Source of the DNA: Streptomyces sp. RB17
Lineage (GTDB): Bacteria; Actinomycetota; Actinomycetes; Streptomycetales; Streptomycetaceae
Direction: 5' to 3'
DNA: 64,000 nucleotides
NCBI RefSeq assembly: GCF_009604455.1
Contig: NZ_WEGL01000006.1
Span: 434,001 to 498,000, forward strand
Shown one piece after another: positions 24,390-32,432 of this stretch. The notes under the pieces are model-generated. The model was not told where the DNA came from, did not search any database, and saw only the letters and a program-made list of their open reading frames with translations. The position numbers were made by a program, and so were the translations under genes. Position 1 is the first letter of the stretch. Each line of letters starts with the position of its first letter.

Positions 24390-24763
24390 GTGCTGGACCT
24401 CGCCGGGCAGTTGGAGCCATGGTGCGCCGAGGGTCCCTCCGGCCTCCTGGGGAAGGAGATGTGGCTGAGCGGGAACGACATCGTCGGGGCGGGTTCGGGG
24501 ATCCCGTCCTGGAGGCCACCGTACGGGCCGAGGACGCCGCTGCGGCTGCTGGTGGAGTCGAGGGCGGTGCGGCCCGAGGATGCTCGTCCGCCGTACCCAT
24601 GGCAGGAGGCTCGGCGCTCGTGCGGCTGTGCTCACCGATCGGGGTCGACCTCGGCGCGTGTACCCCGGAGGAGACGGCCCTGTCGACAGCGGCCGAGATC
24701 GTGGCCGTACACCATGGCAGCGGGGGCACACCGCTGACCGGCGGCGACGGTCCTATTCATGGC
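24390..24763 (+). pseudogene. Remnant of an xdhC/coxI-type maturation gene
   Basis: GTG 24390, 6 nt after the small-subunit stop, opens LDLAGQLEPWCAEG, the typical N-terminus of XdhC/CoxI proteins. About 220 nt later, in another frame (24616-24762), comes LVRLCSPIGVDLGACTPEE, TALSTAAEIVA and GSGGTPLT..GPIH, the typical C-terminus. A full protein needs roughly 300 residues, so the middle (including the NAD-binding core) is gone and the frame is broken. XdhC inserts sulfurated molybdenum cofactor; the hydroxylase here must rely on another copy or do without. The 3' end overlaps the convergent TetR gene. Confidence 0.7.
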
Positions 24764-25433
24764 CGGCGGGCTTCAGTTGGAGCGCGTTCTCCCAGATCCT
24801 GTTGAGCGTGGTCACCAGCCGTTCGAAGGGGATGCGCTGCCCGAGCACGAACACGCTGTAGGCCATGCGGCTCACCATGCCGGACAGGGCGTGGGCCGTC
24901 ACCAGGGGATCGAGCGTCGGGTCGGCCTCGCCGCTGTCCTGCAGGGCGCGGATCATCTTGGCGTTGCGTCGCGCGAAGGCGTTGCCCCGCTCGACCCGCA
25001 GGGCCAGGAAGTTGTCGTCGATGTGGGCGACCTGCTCGAAGAGGGCCATCAGGCGCGCGTTCTTCTTGTACGAGCGCAGATAGTCACGGTTGGCCGCGTC
25101 GATGAGCTGCCGGGTGTCGGTGATGCCGGTGCGCTCGCGCAGGTGCGGGTGGAGCATCTCCTCCTGCACGATGGCCACGAGTGCCCGGAAGACGTCCTCT
25201 TTGTCGTTGAAGTACGTGTAGAACGAGCCGGACGCGACATGGGCGGCCGCGGTGATGTCGGTGATCCGGGCGTCGAGATAACCGTCGCGCTCGAAGACCT
25301 CGCGCGCCGCGGCGATGAGCGCGTTGCGCGTGCGCTCGCCCCGGGGGCTGCGCGGGGCGAGCGGTTGCCGGGAGCCGTCATGAGCCGGGGCCTGGGAAGC
25401 CAATGCAGTCCATTCGCCGTCGTTCGCACACAT
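24753..25433 (-). CDS. TetR/AcrR family transcriptional regulator
   Basis: A 226-residue repressor. The helix-turn-helix is TRNALIAAAREVFERDGYLD, ITDITAAAHVASGSFYTYFN with DKEDVF following. The C-terminal domain includes LRVERGNAFARRN and ends near NRIWENALQLKPAG, a common end in regulators of fatty-acid or catabolic genes. The N-terminal 30 residues before the DNA-binding helix are longer than usual, so the true start may be downstream of ATG 25433. It lies 54 nt past the epoxide hydrolase gene on the same strand. It may control that gene and the divergent HAD/acyl-CoA dehydrogenase operon, which is inference. Confidence 0.82.
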   Translation of the reverse strand: MCANDGEWTALASQAPAHDGSRQPLAPRSPRGERTRNALIAAAREVFERDGYLDARITDITAAAHVASGSFYTYFNDKEDVFRALVAIVQEEMLHPHLRERTGITDTRQLIDAANRDYLRSYKKNARLMALFEQVAHIDDNFLALRVERGNAFARRNAKMIRALQDSGEADPTLDPLVTAHALSGMVSRMAYSVFVLGQRIPFERLVTTLNRIWENALQLKPAGHE

Positions 25434-25487
25434 GCAGGTGGCAGCAGATGATAGTCGCCGCCGGGCGCATCGGCCCCGGCTGCCGCT

Positions 25488-26438
25488 TCAGGCTCCCTGG
25501 CCGACGGATCCGAGGAAGCGGAGCAGCGCTGCGTTGACCTCCTCGGGCCGCTCCTGCTGCACCCAGTGACCGGCGCCCTCGACGACGACGAGTTCACGCA
25601 GGTCGGTGAGGACGTCTCCGAGGCGGTCCGCGGGCATGAACCTGGCGACGGGGTCCTTGGATCCGGTGAGGAAGAAGGACGGTCGCGTGATGGGGCGTCC
25701 CTCCAGTTCCCGGGTGAGCGCCCAGTTGCGGTCCATGGCGCGGTAGTAGTTCAGGCCGCCCGTGAAGCCCGTCTCCTCGAAGGCCTTGACGTAGTAGGCC
25801 AGCTCGTCCTCGTCGAGCCACGGCGGCGGTGCGAGCTCCGCCTCCTCGCGGGATGCCCACTCGGCGGACCAGACCTCCGGCGTCACGAGCGTCCCGCGGA
25901 CGTTCCGCGCCAGCGCCGGCTCGGCGACTCCGGGCTCCTGGAACCACACCATGTAGAAGTCGTCGCCCAGACGCGATCGCAGGACGGGCAGCGGCGGGAC
26001 AGGGGAGCGCGGGGTGACGGGGACGCTCAGGCCGGCCACGGCGCGCACCCGTCCGGGGTGCAGCCAGGCCATGTGCCAAACGACGTTCGCTCCCCAGTCG
26101 TGTCCCACGAAGACCGCGTCCTCGGCACCCACGTCGTCCAGGAGGCCCGCGAGGTCCCCGCACAGGTTCAGCACGTCGTAGGCCTCGGCGTCCCGCGGCC
26201 GTGAGCTCCCTCCGTAACCGCGCATGTCGGGGGCGAGGACCCGGTATCCGGCCTCGGCCAGGGCGAAGACCTGATGCCGCCAGGAGAAGGCGAGCTCGGG
26301 AAACCCGTGGCACAGCACGACCGGCGGTGTGCCGGGCCTGTGCTCGCCATGCTCGAAGACGCGCAGCGTGATGCCGTTCGTCGTGACATCACGCGAGACG
26401 AGGCGCTCCCAGTCCGCGAGTGAAGCCTTCGTCGTCAT
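25488..26438 (-). CDS. Epoxide hydrolase (alpha/beta hydrolase)
   Basis: A 316-residue hydrolase of the epoxide hydrolase group: LCHGFPELAFSWRHQ (the HGxP oxyanion motif), PDMRGYGGSSRP, nucleophile aspartate in VGHDWGANVVWH, cap-domain tyrosine candidates in AYYVKAFEETGF and GLNYYRAMDRNW, and catalytic histidine in EGAGHWVQQERPE. All agree with the soluble epoxide hydrolase mechanism. ATG 26438 is preferred over 26456. It is divergent from the HAD gene across a 176-bp promoter region. Confidence 0.88.
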   Translation of the reverse strand: MTTKASLADWERLVSRDVTTNGITLRVFEHGEHRPGTPPVVLCHGFPELAFSWRHQVFALAEAGYRVLAPDMRGYGGSSRPRDAEAYDVLNLCGDLAGLLDDVGAEDAVFVGHDWGANVVWHMAWLHPGRVRAVAGLSVPVTPRSPVPPLPVLRSRLGDDFYMVWFQEPGVAEPALARNVRGTLVTPEVWSAEWASREEAELAPPPWLDEDELAYYVKAFEETGFTGGLNYYRAMDRNWALTRELEGRPITRPSFFLTGSKDPVARFMPADRLGDVLTDLRELVVVEGAGHWVQQERPEEVNAALLRFLGSVGQGA

Positions 26439-26507
26439 GTGCCACCGCACCGCCAATCGGCCGACCCGTCGAGCGAATCTTCCCTGCTCGCTGGGGAGTT
26501 GTAAGTA

Positions 26508-26536
26508 TTGAACTTGACGTTGGATTCAACTATACA
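26508..26536 (+). promoter_or_regulatory. Promoter of the HAD/acyl-CoA dehydrogenase operon
   Basis: -35 TTGAAC (26508-26513), 17-bp spacer, -10 TATACA (26531-26536). The spacer holds a small dyad GTTG-GATT-CAAC. The promoter at 28737 has the same design and the same GATT centre. Confidence 0.6.
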
Positions 26537-26614
26537 GGGTGGTGGTCCCGCACGCGAGGACGTCGCGGCGATCGGCATGGTCCGCAGGACACGTCCGACA
26601 AGGTGAGTTCGATC

Positions 26615-27292
26615 GTGAGTATGGATCTCTTCGGTCAGGGCGCGGACACGTCGCCCGGGACCCGCAGTGCGGTGTTGTTCGACTTCGGAGGGGTGCTCAC
26701 CACCAGCGTGTTCGCGGCCTTCGAGCAGCTGGGGGCCGACCTGGGCTGCGACCCACGGCTGCCGCTGCGGCTCCTGGCCAGGGACAGGGCGAGCGGCGCC
26801 CTGCTCGTGGCGCACGAGGAAGGCCGGATCGGCGAGCTGCAGTTCGAACAGGGCTTCGCCGAGCGGCTCCGAGCCCACGGAGTGGCGGTCGACCGTACGG
26901 AGCCGGGCATCGTACGCCGGCTCCAGAGCGCCATGGGCCCCGACCGCGCCATGATCGACCTGGTCGCACGGGTGCGCGAGGCCGGGTACCGCGTCGGGCT
27001 GCTGTCCAACTCGCTCGGCGACGACTGCTACGCCGGGTTCGACCTCCCGGCCATGTTCGACGCCGTCACCGTCTCCGGAGAGGTGGGCGTTCGCAAACCC
27101 TCGCGCCGGGCCTACGAGATCGCCTGCGAACGACTGGGCGTCCACCCGCGGGACGCGGTGATGGTGGACGACCTGGAGCAGAACGTCGCCGCCGCCGAAC
27201 GCGCGGGTCTCGCGGGGGTCGTGCACACACACGCCGCCGCGACGGCCGCGGCGCTGACGTCCGTACTCCGCCCACCCGCGCGGACGCGGTGA
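26615..27292 (+). CDS. HAD-family hydrolase (sEH N-terminal/ACAD10-like phosphatase)
   Basis: A 225-residue HAD phosphatase: DFGGVLTTSVF with the nucleophile Asp near residue 22, LLSNSLG (motif II), GVRKPSRRAYEIA (motif III lysine) and MVDDLEQNVAAAERAG (motif IV acids). This pattern is typical of the HAD domain of soluble epoxide hydrolase and of the acyl-CoA dehydrogenase ACAD10. GTG 26615 is preferred, 9 nt after AAGGTG. It is followed after 42 nt by an acyl-CoA dehydrogenase gene, so the two probably act together. Confidence 0.8.
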   Translation: MSMDLFGQGADTSPGTRSAVLFDFGGVLTTSVFAAFEQLGADLGCDPRLPLRLLARDRASGALLVAHEEGRIGELQFEQGFAERLRAHGVAVDRTEPGIVRRLQSAMGPDRAMIDLVARVREAGYRVGLLSNSLGDDCYAGFDLPAMFDAVTVSGEVGVRKPSRRAYEIACERLGVHPRDAVMVDDLEQNVAAAERAGLAGVVHTHAAATAAALTSVLRPPARTR

Positions 27293-27334
27293 CCGTCCTG
27301 CGTCGCGCAACCACGAACCCCCCGAGGTGCATCC

Positions 27335-28555
27335 GTGTTCCAGACGACCGACAGGGCCAAGGCCTACCAGGAGAAGCTGCTCGCCTTCATGGACGAGCAC
27401 GTCTACCCCGCGGAGCCCGTCTACGACGCGCAGATGGCACAGTCGGGCGATCCGCACTTCCACCCGCCCGTCCTGGAGGAGCTGAAGGCGGAGGCCAGGA
27501 AGCAGGGACTGTGGAACCTCTTCCACCCGCACCCCGCGTGGGGACCCGGACTGACCAACCTCGAGTACGCCCCGCTCGCCGAGATCATGGGCCGCAGCCC
27601 GCACCTGGCGCCGGAGGCCACGAACTGCAACGCGCCGGACACCGGGAACATGGAGGTGCTGACGCTCTTCGGCACCGAGGAGCACAAGGAGAGGTGGCTC
27701 AAGCCGCTGCTCGCCGGCGATATCGCCTCCGCGTTCGCGATGACCGAACCGGCCGTCGCCAGTTCCGACGCACGCAACATCCAGCTGCGCATGCGGCGCG
27801 ACGGCGACGACTACATCCTCGACGGACGCAAGTGGTGGACCTCCAACGTCCTGCACAAGAACTGCAAGGTCCTCATCGTCATGGGCAAGACGGACCCGGA
27901 CGGGCCCAGTCACCGTCAGCAGAGCATGATGGTCGTGCCGCTGGACACCCCCGGCATCACCGTGGTGCGCAACCTGCCCGTCTTCGGTTACCAGGACCGG
28001 GAGGGCCACGGCGAGGTCCTCTTCGAGAACGTGCGGGTGCCCGCAACGGCCCTGCTCGCCCGCGAGGGCGACGGTTTCATGATCGGGCAGGCCCGGCTGG
28101 GTCCCGGGCGCATCCACCACTGCATGCGCACCATCGGCATGGCCGAGCGGGCCCTGGACCTGATGATCGACCGGGCCCAGGAGCGGACGACGTTCGGTGC
28201 GCCGCTCGCCGAGCGGGCCAACATCCAGGACTGGATCGCCGAGGCCCGGATCGAGATCGACATGGCCCGGCTGCTGACTCTCCAGGCCGCCCATCTCATG
28301 GACACCGTGGGCAACAAGGAGGCGCGGACGGAGATCGCCGCCATCAAGGTGGCCGCACCGGACATCGCCCTCAGGGTCATCGACCGCGCCATCCAGGTCC
28401 ACGGCGGAGCAGGCGTCTCCGACGACTTCCCCCTGGCCAGTATGTATGCCCACTTGCGCACCCTGCGCCTGGCGGACGGCCCCGACGAGGTCCACAAGCG
28501 GACCATCGCCCACCGCGAACTGCGCCGTCGTGAGGCCGAGCGAGGCCCGAGGTGA
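27335..28555 (+). CDS. Acyl-CoA dehydrogenase, ACAD10/11-like
   Basis: A 406-residue flavin acyl-CoA dehydrogenase of normal length. Seen: LEYAPLAEIMGRSPHLAPEA, FAMTEPAVASSDARN, ILDGRKWWTSN, ERTTFGAPLAERANIQDWIA, and VHGGAGVSDDFPLASMYAHL with LADGPDEVHKR near the end. These segments fit the ACAD10/11 group better than short-chain enzymes. It starts at GTG 27335 after a weak GAGGTG and is coupled to the HAD gene. The substrate might be a hydroxyacyl- or branched acyl-CoA; this is not shown by sequence. Confidence 0.88.
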   Translation: MFQTTDRAKAYQEKLLAFMDEHVYPAEPVYDAQMAQSGDPHFHPPVLEELKAEARKQGLWNLFHPHPAWGPGLTNLEYAPLAEIMGRSPHLAPEATNCNAPDTGNMEVLTLFGTEEHKERWLKPLLAGDIASAFAMTEPAVASSDARNIQLRMRRDGDDYILDGRKWWTSNVLHKNCKVLIVMGKTDPDGPSHRQQSMMVVPLDTPGITVVRNLPVFGYQDREGHGEVLFENVRVPATALLAREGDGFMIGQARLGPGRIHHCMRTIGMAERALDLMIDRAQERTTFGAPLAERANIQDWIAEARIEIDMARLLTLQAAHLMDTVGNKEARTEIAAIKVAAPDIALRVIDRAIQVHGGAGVSDDFPLASMYAHLRTLRLADGPDEVHKRTIAHRELRRREAERGPR

Positions 28556-28736
28556 GCGCAGGACATGTCCCTCCGAGGGCGGTGGGCGCTCGCGGCTGAG
28601 CCCGCGGCCCCCGACGTACCTGTGCGGATCGACGCGGAGCACGGTGTCGATGTCTTCCTCGGACACACCACTTCGTGCGCGCGTCGGTCTGCTCGGTGAC
28701 CGGCGCGCCCGTGCGCACGGGATCGCGGCACGGATA

Positions 28737-28765
28737 TTGAAGGTGGATTCACCTTCGAATACCGT
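28737..28765 (+). promoter_or_regulatory. Promoter of the MFS transporter with a 7-bp dyad
   Basis: -35 TTGAAG (28737-28742), 17-bp spacer, -10 TACCGT (28760-28765). The spacer contains the perfect inverted repeat GAAGGTG-GATT-CACCTTC (28739-28756). This lies in the 334-bp gap 28556-28889; I see no gene in the gap. Confidence 0.6.
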
Positions 28766-28889
28766 CGACAGCCGAGCGGTCGGAGCCGTGTGAAGGGGCG
28801 GTGCCCCCGCGCGCTCCGGATCCGCAGATGCTCGCTGTCCTGGTGCAAGAACGGGCGATACGACCCACCGACACCTTGGAGCCGCCCCC

Positions 28890-30605
28890 ATGAGCACGAT
28901 TCCGTCCGCCACGGGTGGGACCGCCACCGCACCCGATTCCGCCCAGGCCCCGGCGCGCGCCCTGAGACGGTTGTGGCGCCGCCAACTCCCCGCGTACCCG
29001 GCGCCCTTGGCCCGCTACAGCGGCCTCACGATCGTCGTCCTGTCGACGATCGTCCTCTACTACGCGCTGTACATCCAGTACGGTGTCGGCACGTCGATCA
29101 TGGCCGAATTCCACATGAGCTTCCTCTACTTCGTGTGGATGTCCGTCATCGGCAACGCCGTGGGAGCCATCGCCTCACTCGTGGCCGGTCTCGCCGACCG
29201 GTGGGGCCGGGCCAATCTCGTCGTCTACGGCCTCCTGGTGGTCGGGGCCCTGATGCTCACGCTGCCGTACGCGCCGGACAAGGGCACCTACCTGGCCCTG
29301 TTCGAGGGCATCTACTTCGTCGAGGGCCTGGTCCTGGTGGCGACCCCGGCACTGATCAGGGACTTCTCGCCCCAGCTCGGCAGGGCCGGCGCGATGGGCT
29401 TCTGGACGATGGGACCCGTGGTCGGCTCGCTCGTGGTCACCGTCGTCACCAGCGCGACACTCGACTCCACGTCCTGGCGCGACCAGCTGCGGTTCGCGGG
29501 GTTCGCCACGCTCGCCGTGTTCCTGCTCGCCCTGTTCGGGCTCCGCGAGCTCTCCCCGCGGCTGCGCGACCAGCTCATGGTGAGCGTGCGTGACCGCGCG
29601 CTGATCGAGGCCCGGGCGCGGCGGCAGCCGGCCGTGCACGCCACCTCGGGGCACTGGCGGCAGATGCTGCGGCCGGACATCGTCGGGTCGGCGTTCGCGA
29701 TCAGCGTCTACCTGCTCCTCTACTACTCCGCGGTCGGCAACCTGGTCATCTACTACTCGACCGTGTTCGGCTACACCGAACAACGGGCCAACGCCCTGGC
29801 GAACTGGTACTGGGCCAGCAACGCGATAGCCCTGGTGCTCGTCGGCGTGCTCTCCGACAAGCTCGGCGTGCGCAAGCCGTTCATGCTCGTCGGGGCGGTG
29901 GGATCGATCGTGGTGACCTCGCTGTTCGCCCTCGCCGCGACGGACAAGGGCACGGGCTACTACCACTTCGCCGCGTTGTTCGTCGGCATCGGCGTGTGCG
30001 CGGGACTCACCTACGCCCCCTGGATGGCGAGCTTCACGGAGACGGTGGAACGGCGCAATCCCGCGGCGACGGCGACCGGACTCGCGGTCTGGGCGTGGCT
30101 CCTGCGGGTCGTCGTGACGGTCTCCGCCGCGTGTGTCCCCGTGGTGGTCACCTCGGTGACTCCGCTGGTGGAACACGGCGCCGAGGTCCAGGCCGCCGCC
30201 GGCACCGCGGCGCCCGCGCAGCGCGTGATCAGCGAGCATCCCGCCCTCTTCGCCGAACTGGAGAAGTACCCGGCGGGTGAGGTTCCGGCCGGCCTCCAGG
30301 CACGGGCCCTGAAGGAGGTCGGCGCCGCGGACCTGGCGCTGGTGCGCGAGGCCGGGCCCGCCCTGGGCACGCTTCGTCTCCACGGAGCCGAGGTCGCTCA
30401 GGCGGCGGACCAGGGGCCCGGGCAGTGGCAGACCTGGTGGTGGGTGTGCGTCGGCGGCCAGGCCGTCTTCCTGCCCCTGATGTTCCTGATGCACGGCCGC
30501 TGGAGCCCGAGACGGGCACGGCAGGACGCCGAGGACCACCGACGGTCCGTCGAACGGGAGCTGTCGTTGCTGGAGAGCTCGGGCGACCGGGGGGCCGTGG
30601 AGTGA
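28890..30605 (+). CDS. MFS transporter
   Basis: A 571-residue transporter with about 12 membrane helices, including TIVVLSTIVLYYALYIQYGV, LVVYGLLVVGALMLTLPYAP, FAISVYLLLYYSAVGNLVIY and the last one WWWVCVGGQAVFLPLMFLMH. The MFS loop motif LADRWGRAN is after helix 2 and LSDKLGVRKPF after helix 8. Unusual is a soluble insert of about 80 residues (EHGAEVQAAAGTAAPAQRVI to GPGQWQ) before the last helix, and a basic C-terminus. A promoter with the same layout as that of the HAD/acyl-CoA dehydrogenase operon suggests it imports the substrate of that pathway. Confidence 0.85.
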   Translation: MSTIPSATGGTATAPDSAQAPARALRRLWRRQLPAYPAPLARYSGLTIVVLSTIVLYYALYIQYGVGTSIMAEFHMSFLYFVWMSVIGNAVGAIASLVAGLADRWGRANLVVYGLLVVGALMLTLPYAPDKGTYLALFEGIYFVEGLVLVATPALIRDFSPQLGRAGAMGFWTMGPVVGSLVVTVVTSATLDSTSWRDQLRFAGFATLAVFLLALFGLRELSPRLRDQLMVSVRDRALIEARARRQPAVHATSGHWRQMLRPDIVGSAFAISVYLLLYYSAVGNLVIYYSTVFGYTEQRANALANWYWASNAIALVLVGVLSDKLGVRKPFMLVGAVGSIVVTSLFALAATDKGTGYYHFAALFVGIGVCAGLTYAPWMASFTETVERRNPAATATGLAVWAWLLRVVVTVSAACVPVVVTSVTPLVEHGAEVQAAAGTAAPAQRVISEHPALFAELEKYPAGEVPAGLQARALKEVGAADLALVREAGPALGTLRLHGAEVAQAADQGPGQWQTWWWVCVGGQAVFLPLMFLMHGRWSPRRARQDAEDHRRSVERELSLLESSGDRGAVE

Positions 30606-30760
30606 GGGGACACCGCCTGTCACGGGCGTCGCACACGCGGCTCATGGCCCGCGGCTGTCGCCCGTGCACAGGCGGCCTCGGAGCGAGCGATGAGAGTGAT
30701 GCGCCGATTGCGCCGAGTTCCCGGCCCGCGACGCGACGGCGGTCCGGGAGGCCACATCCG

Positions 30761-30829
30761 TCATCGGCTCGCAGCGCGACCTGTCATCGGCTCGCAGCGC
30801 GACCTGTCATCGGCTCACTGCGCGCGAAC
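30761..30829. repeat. 23-bp tandem repeat, three copies (third diverged)
   Basis: Units start at 30761, 30784 and 30807, each with TCATCGGCTCGCAGCGCGAC or a decayed form. It lies in the 371-bp non-coding gap 30606-30976 between the MFS gene and a convergent gene. Nothing else definite is in that gap. Confidence 0.7.
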
Positions 30830-30976
30830 GGCGCCAGGGCGGCGCGCCTCGTTCAGCCCAGGCGGCGATCCCGTCGGCGCCCTCCTGGCCACCGTTGACC
30901 GCGGGGCGAGGCGGCCGCAGCCGTGACGATCCGGACAGCGGACACCGCCGTGCTCCAGGCCGTTCCAGGCCGTCGC

Positions 30977-31462
30977 TCAGTGCGGATGCTCGCCGTCCGG
31001 ACGCCCCTCGGAGGCCATGGGCAGGGCGGGCGGGGTGCTCCCGGCGGAGGTCTCCTCGGCGACCGGCACCGGCTGCCGGTAGCGCGTGGAGGTGTCGATC
31101 CTCGGTGCCGCGCTGCCGAGCCGGTGAGCCGTGGCCCTCGCCTCGTCGTCGTCCGGCACCGACACGGCGAGGAGCCGGAAGGGAGCCGAAGGACGCAGTT
31201 CCACGACCACGACAGGCCTCCCGGGCCGCAGGGCCACGAAGTCCGTGCCCCCGGGGTGGCCGCGCGTGCCGACGGACCAGCCCCCGGGAGTCCAGGTGCC
31301 GCGCTGCCGGACTCCACGCAGGGCGCGCCACCAGGCGGTGTCGACCGTCACGCGGCACACCGCCGTCAGCGGCACCCGCACGTCACCGCGGCGGGCGGCC
31401 GCTTTCTGCCACCACGACAGGTGTACGACCACGTCGTCCCCGTCGATGAGCATGCGTGCCAT
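30977..31462 (-). CDS. Hypothetical protein with a PH-like fold
   Basis: A 161-residue protein. Residues 1-115 look like one compact beta domain: ARMLIDGDDVVVHLSWWQKA, VRVPLTAVCRVTVD, WWRALRGVRQRG, PGRPVVVVELRPSAPFRLLA, VSVPDDDEARATAHRL. The pattern of strands around WWRALRG and a final helix resembles bacterial PH-like domains. The last 45 residues (PVPVAEETSAGSTPPALPM) are probably disordered. Function is unknown. It is divergent from the phosphoribosyltransferase, with an 18-bp perfect palindrome GGACACGCCGGCGTGTCC (31564-31581) in the shared region. Confidence 0.65.
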   Translation of the reverse strand: MARMLIDGDDVVVHLSWWQKAAARRGDVRVPLTAVCRVTVDTAWWRALRGVRQRGTWTPGGWSVGTRGHPGGTDFVALRPGRPVVVVELRPSAPFRLLAVSVPDDDEARATAHRLGSAAPRIDTSTRYRQPVPVAEETSAGSTPPALPMASEGRPDGEHPH

Positions 31463-31563
31463 GTCTCAGCTCCTCCGTTCCATACTCGTCGCTTCTCCGG
31501 GCGGCTGCCGGACACCGCCGGGAGCGCTGCCGCCCGGCACCGGAACCCTGAGTCCGGGGGCGC

Positions 31564-31581
31564 GGACACGCCGGCGTGTCC
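31564..31581. promoter_or_regulatory. 18-bp perfect palindrome in a divergent promoter
   Basis: GGACACGCCGGCGTGTCC without spacer, midway between the PH-like gene (start 31462) and the phosphoribosyltransferase (start 31757). It has the form of a dimeric-repressor operator. Confidence 0.4.
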
Positions 31582-31756
31582 CGTGTCGTGGCGGCCCGGT
31601 CCGGGTACCCGGCCGGGGCGCCGGAGGGAGGTGCTGCCGTGTCCGTCCGGTCGTCCGAGTGCGCGCGGGCGCACCCGCCGGGCGCGAGCCGTCGTACGAC
31701 CGCACGCCGTGGCCCGGTGACGAGCACGGCGCGGGTGTGGAAGGAGTCGACTGGGC

Positions 31757-32398
31757 ATGCGGTTTCATGATCGCGTCCATGCCGGCCGGGAGCTGGCCGA
31801 GCGGCTGCGCATCCGGCAGGAGGCGGGGGCGCTGACGCATCCGGTCGTGCTGGCCCTGCCGCGCGGCGGGGTGACGGTGGCCCGCGAGGTGGCGCGGGCG
31901 CTGGAGGCACCGCTCGACGTGGTGGTCGCGCGCAAGATCGGCGCGCCGTTCCAGGAGGAGCTGGGCGTCGGGGCGCTCGCCGGTGACGATCCTCCGCTGT
32001 TCGACGAGCGGACCCTGGACGACCTCGGGCTGACCGAGTCGGCCCTGGACGACACGGTGGAGCGGGAGCGGGCCGAGCTGCACCGCCGGGAACAGCGGTA
32101 CCGGGAGGGCCGTCCCGCGCCCGAGCTGCGGGACCGCACCGTGATCGTGGTGGACGACGGGGTGGCCACCGGGGCGACGGCGCGTGCGGCGCTGCGCTGG
32201 CTGCGCCGGCAGTCGCCGGAGCGGGTGGTGCTGGCGGTGCCCGTGTGCTCGCCGCAGGCGGCCGACCTGCTGCGCGGCGAGGCCGACGAGGTGCTGTGCC
32301 TGCAGCGGCCGACCGTCTTCCTGGCCGTGGGGGAGTGGTACGAGGACTTCGAGCAGCTGACGGACGACGACGTGCTCGCCGTGCTGCACGGGCAGTGA
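31757..32398 (+). CDS. Phosphoribosyltransferase family protein
   Basis: A 213-residue type I phosphoribosyltransferase: LALPRGGVTVAREVA, VVVARKIGAPFQEELGVGAL, and the PRPP-binding VIVVDDGVATGATARAAL near residue 131. It resembles the stand-alone predicted phosphoribosyltransferases found next to stress and RNA-repair genes. AAGGAG precedes ATG. RtcB follows after 34 nt on the same strand, so the two are likely cotranscribed. The nucleobase substrate is unknown. Confidence 0.85.
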   Translation: MRFHDRVHAGRELAERLRIRQEAGALTHPVVLALPRGGVTVAREVARALEAPLDVVVARKIGAPFQEELGVGALAGDDPPLFDERTLDDLGLTESALDDTVERERAELHRREQRYREGRPAPELRDRTVIVVDDGVATGATARAALRWLRRQSPERVVLAVPVCSPQAADLLRGEADEVLCLQRPTVFLAVGEWYEDFEQLTDDDVLAVLHGQ

Positions 32399-32432
32399 CC
32401 CCCGGGCGCGCCGAGCCGGAGCGGAGACCGCG

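Noticed and set aside
28590..28690. Minus-strand stretch SEEDIDTVLRVDPHRYVGG resembling the end of a metal-dependent hydrolase
   Set aside because: Too short, without start or further motifs; it might be a relic but cannot be supported.
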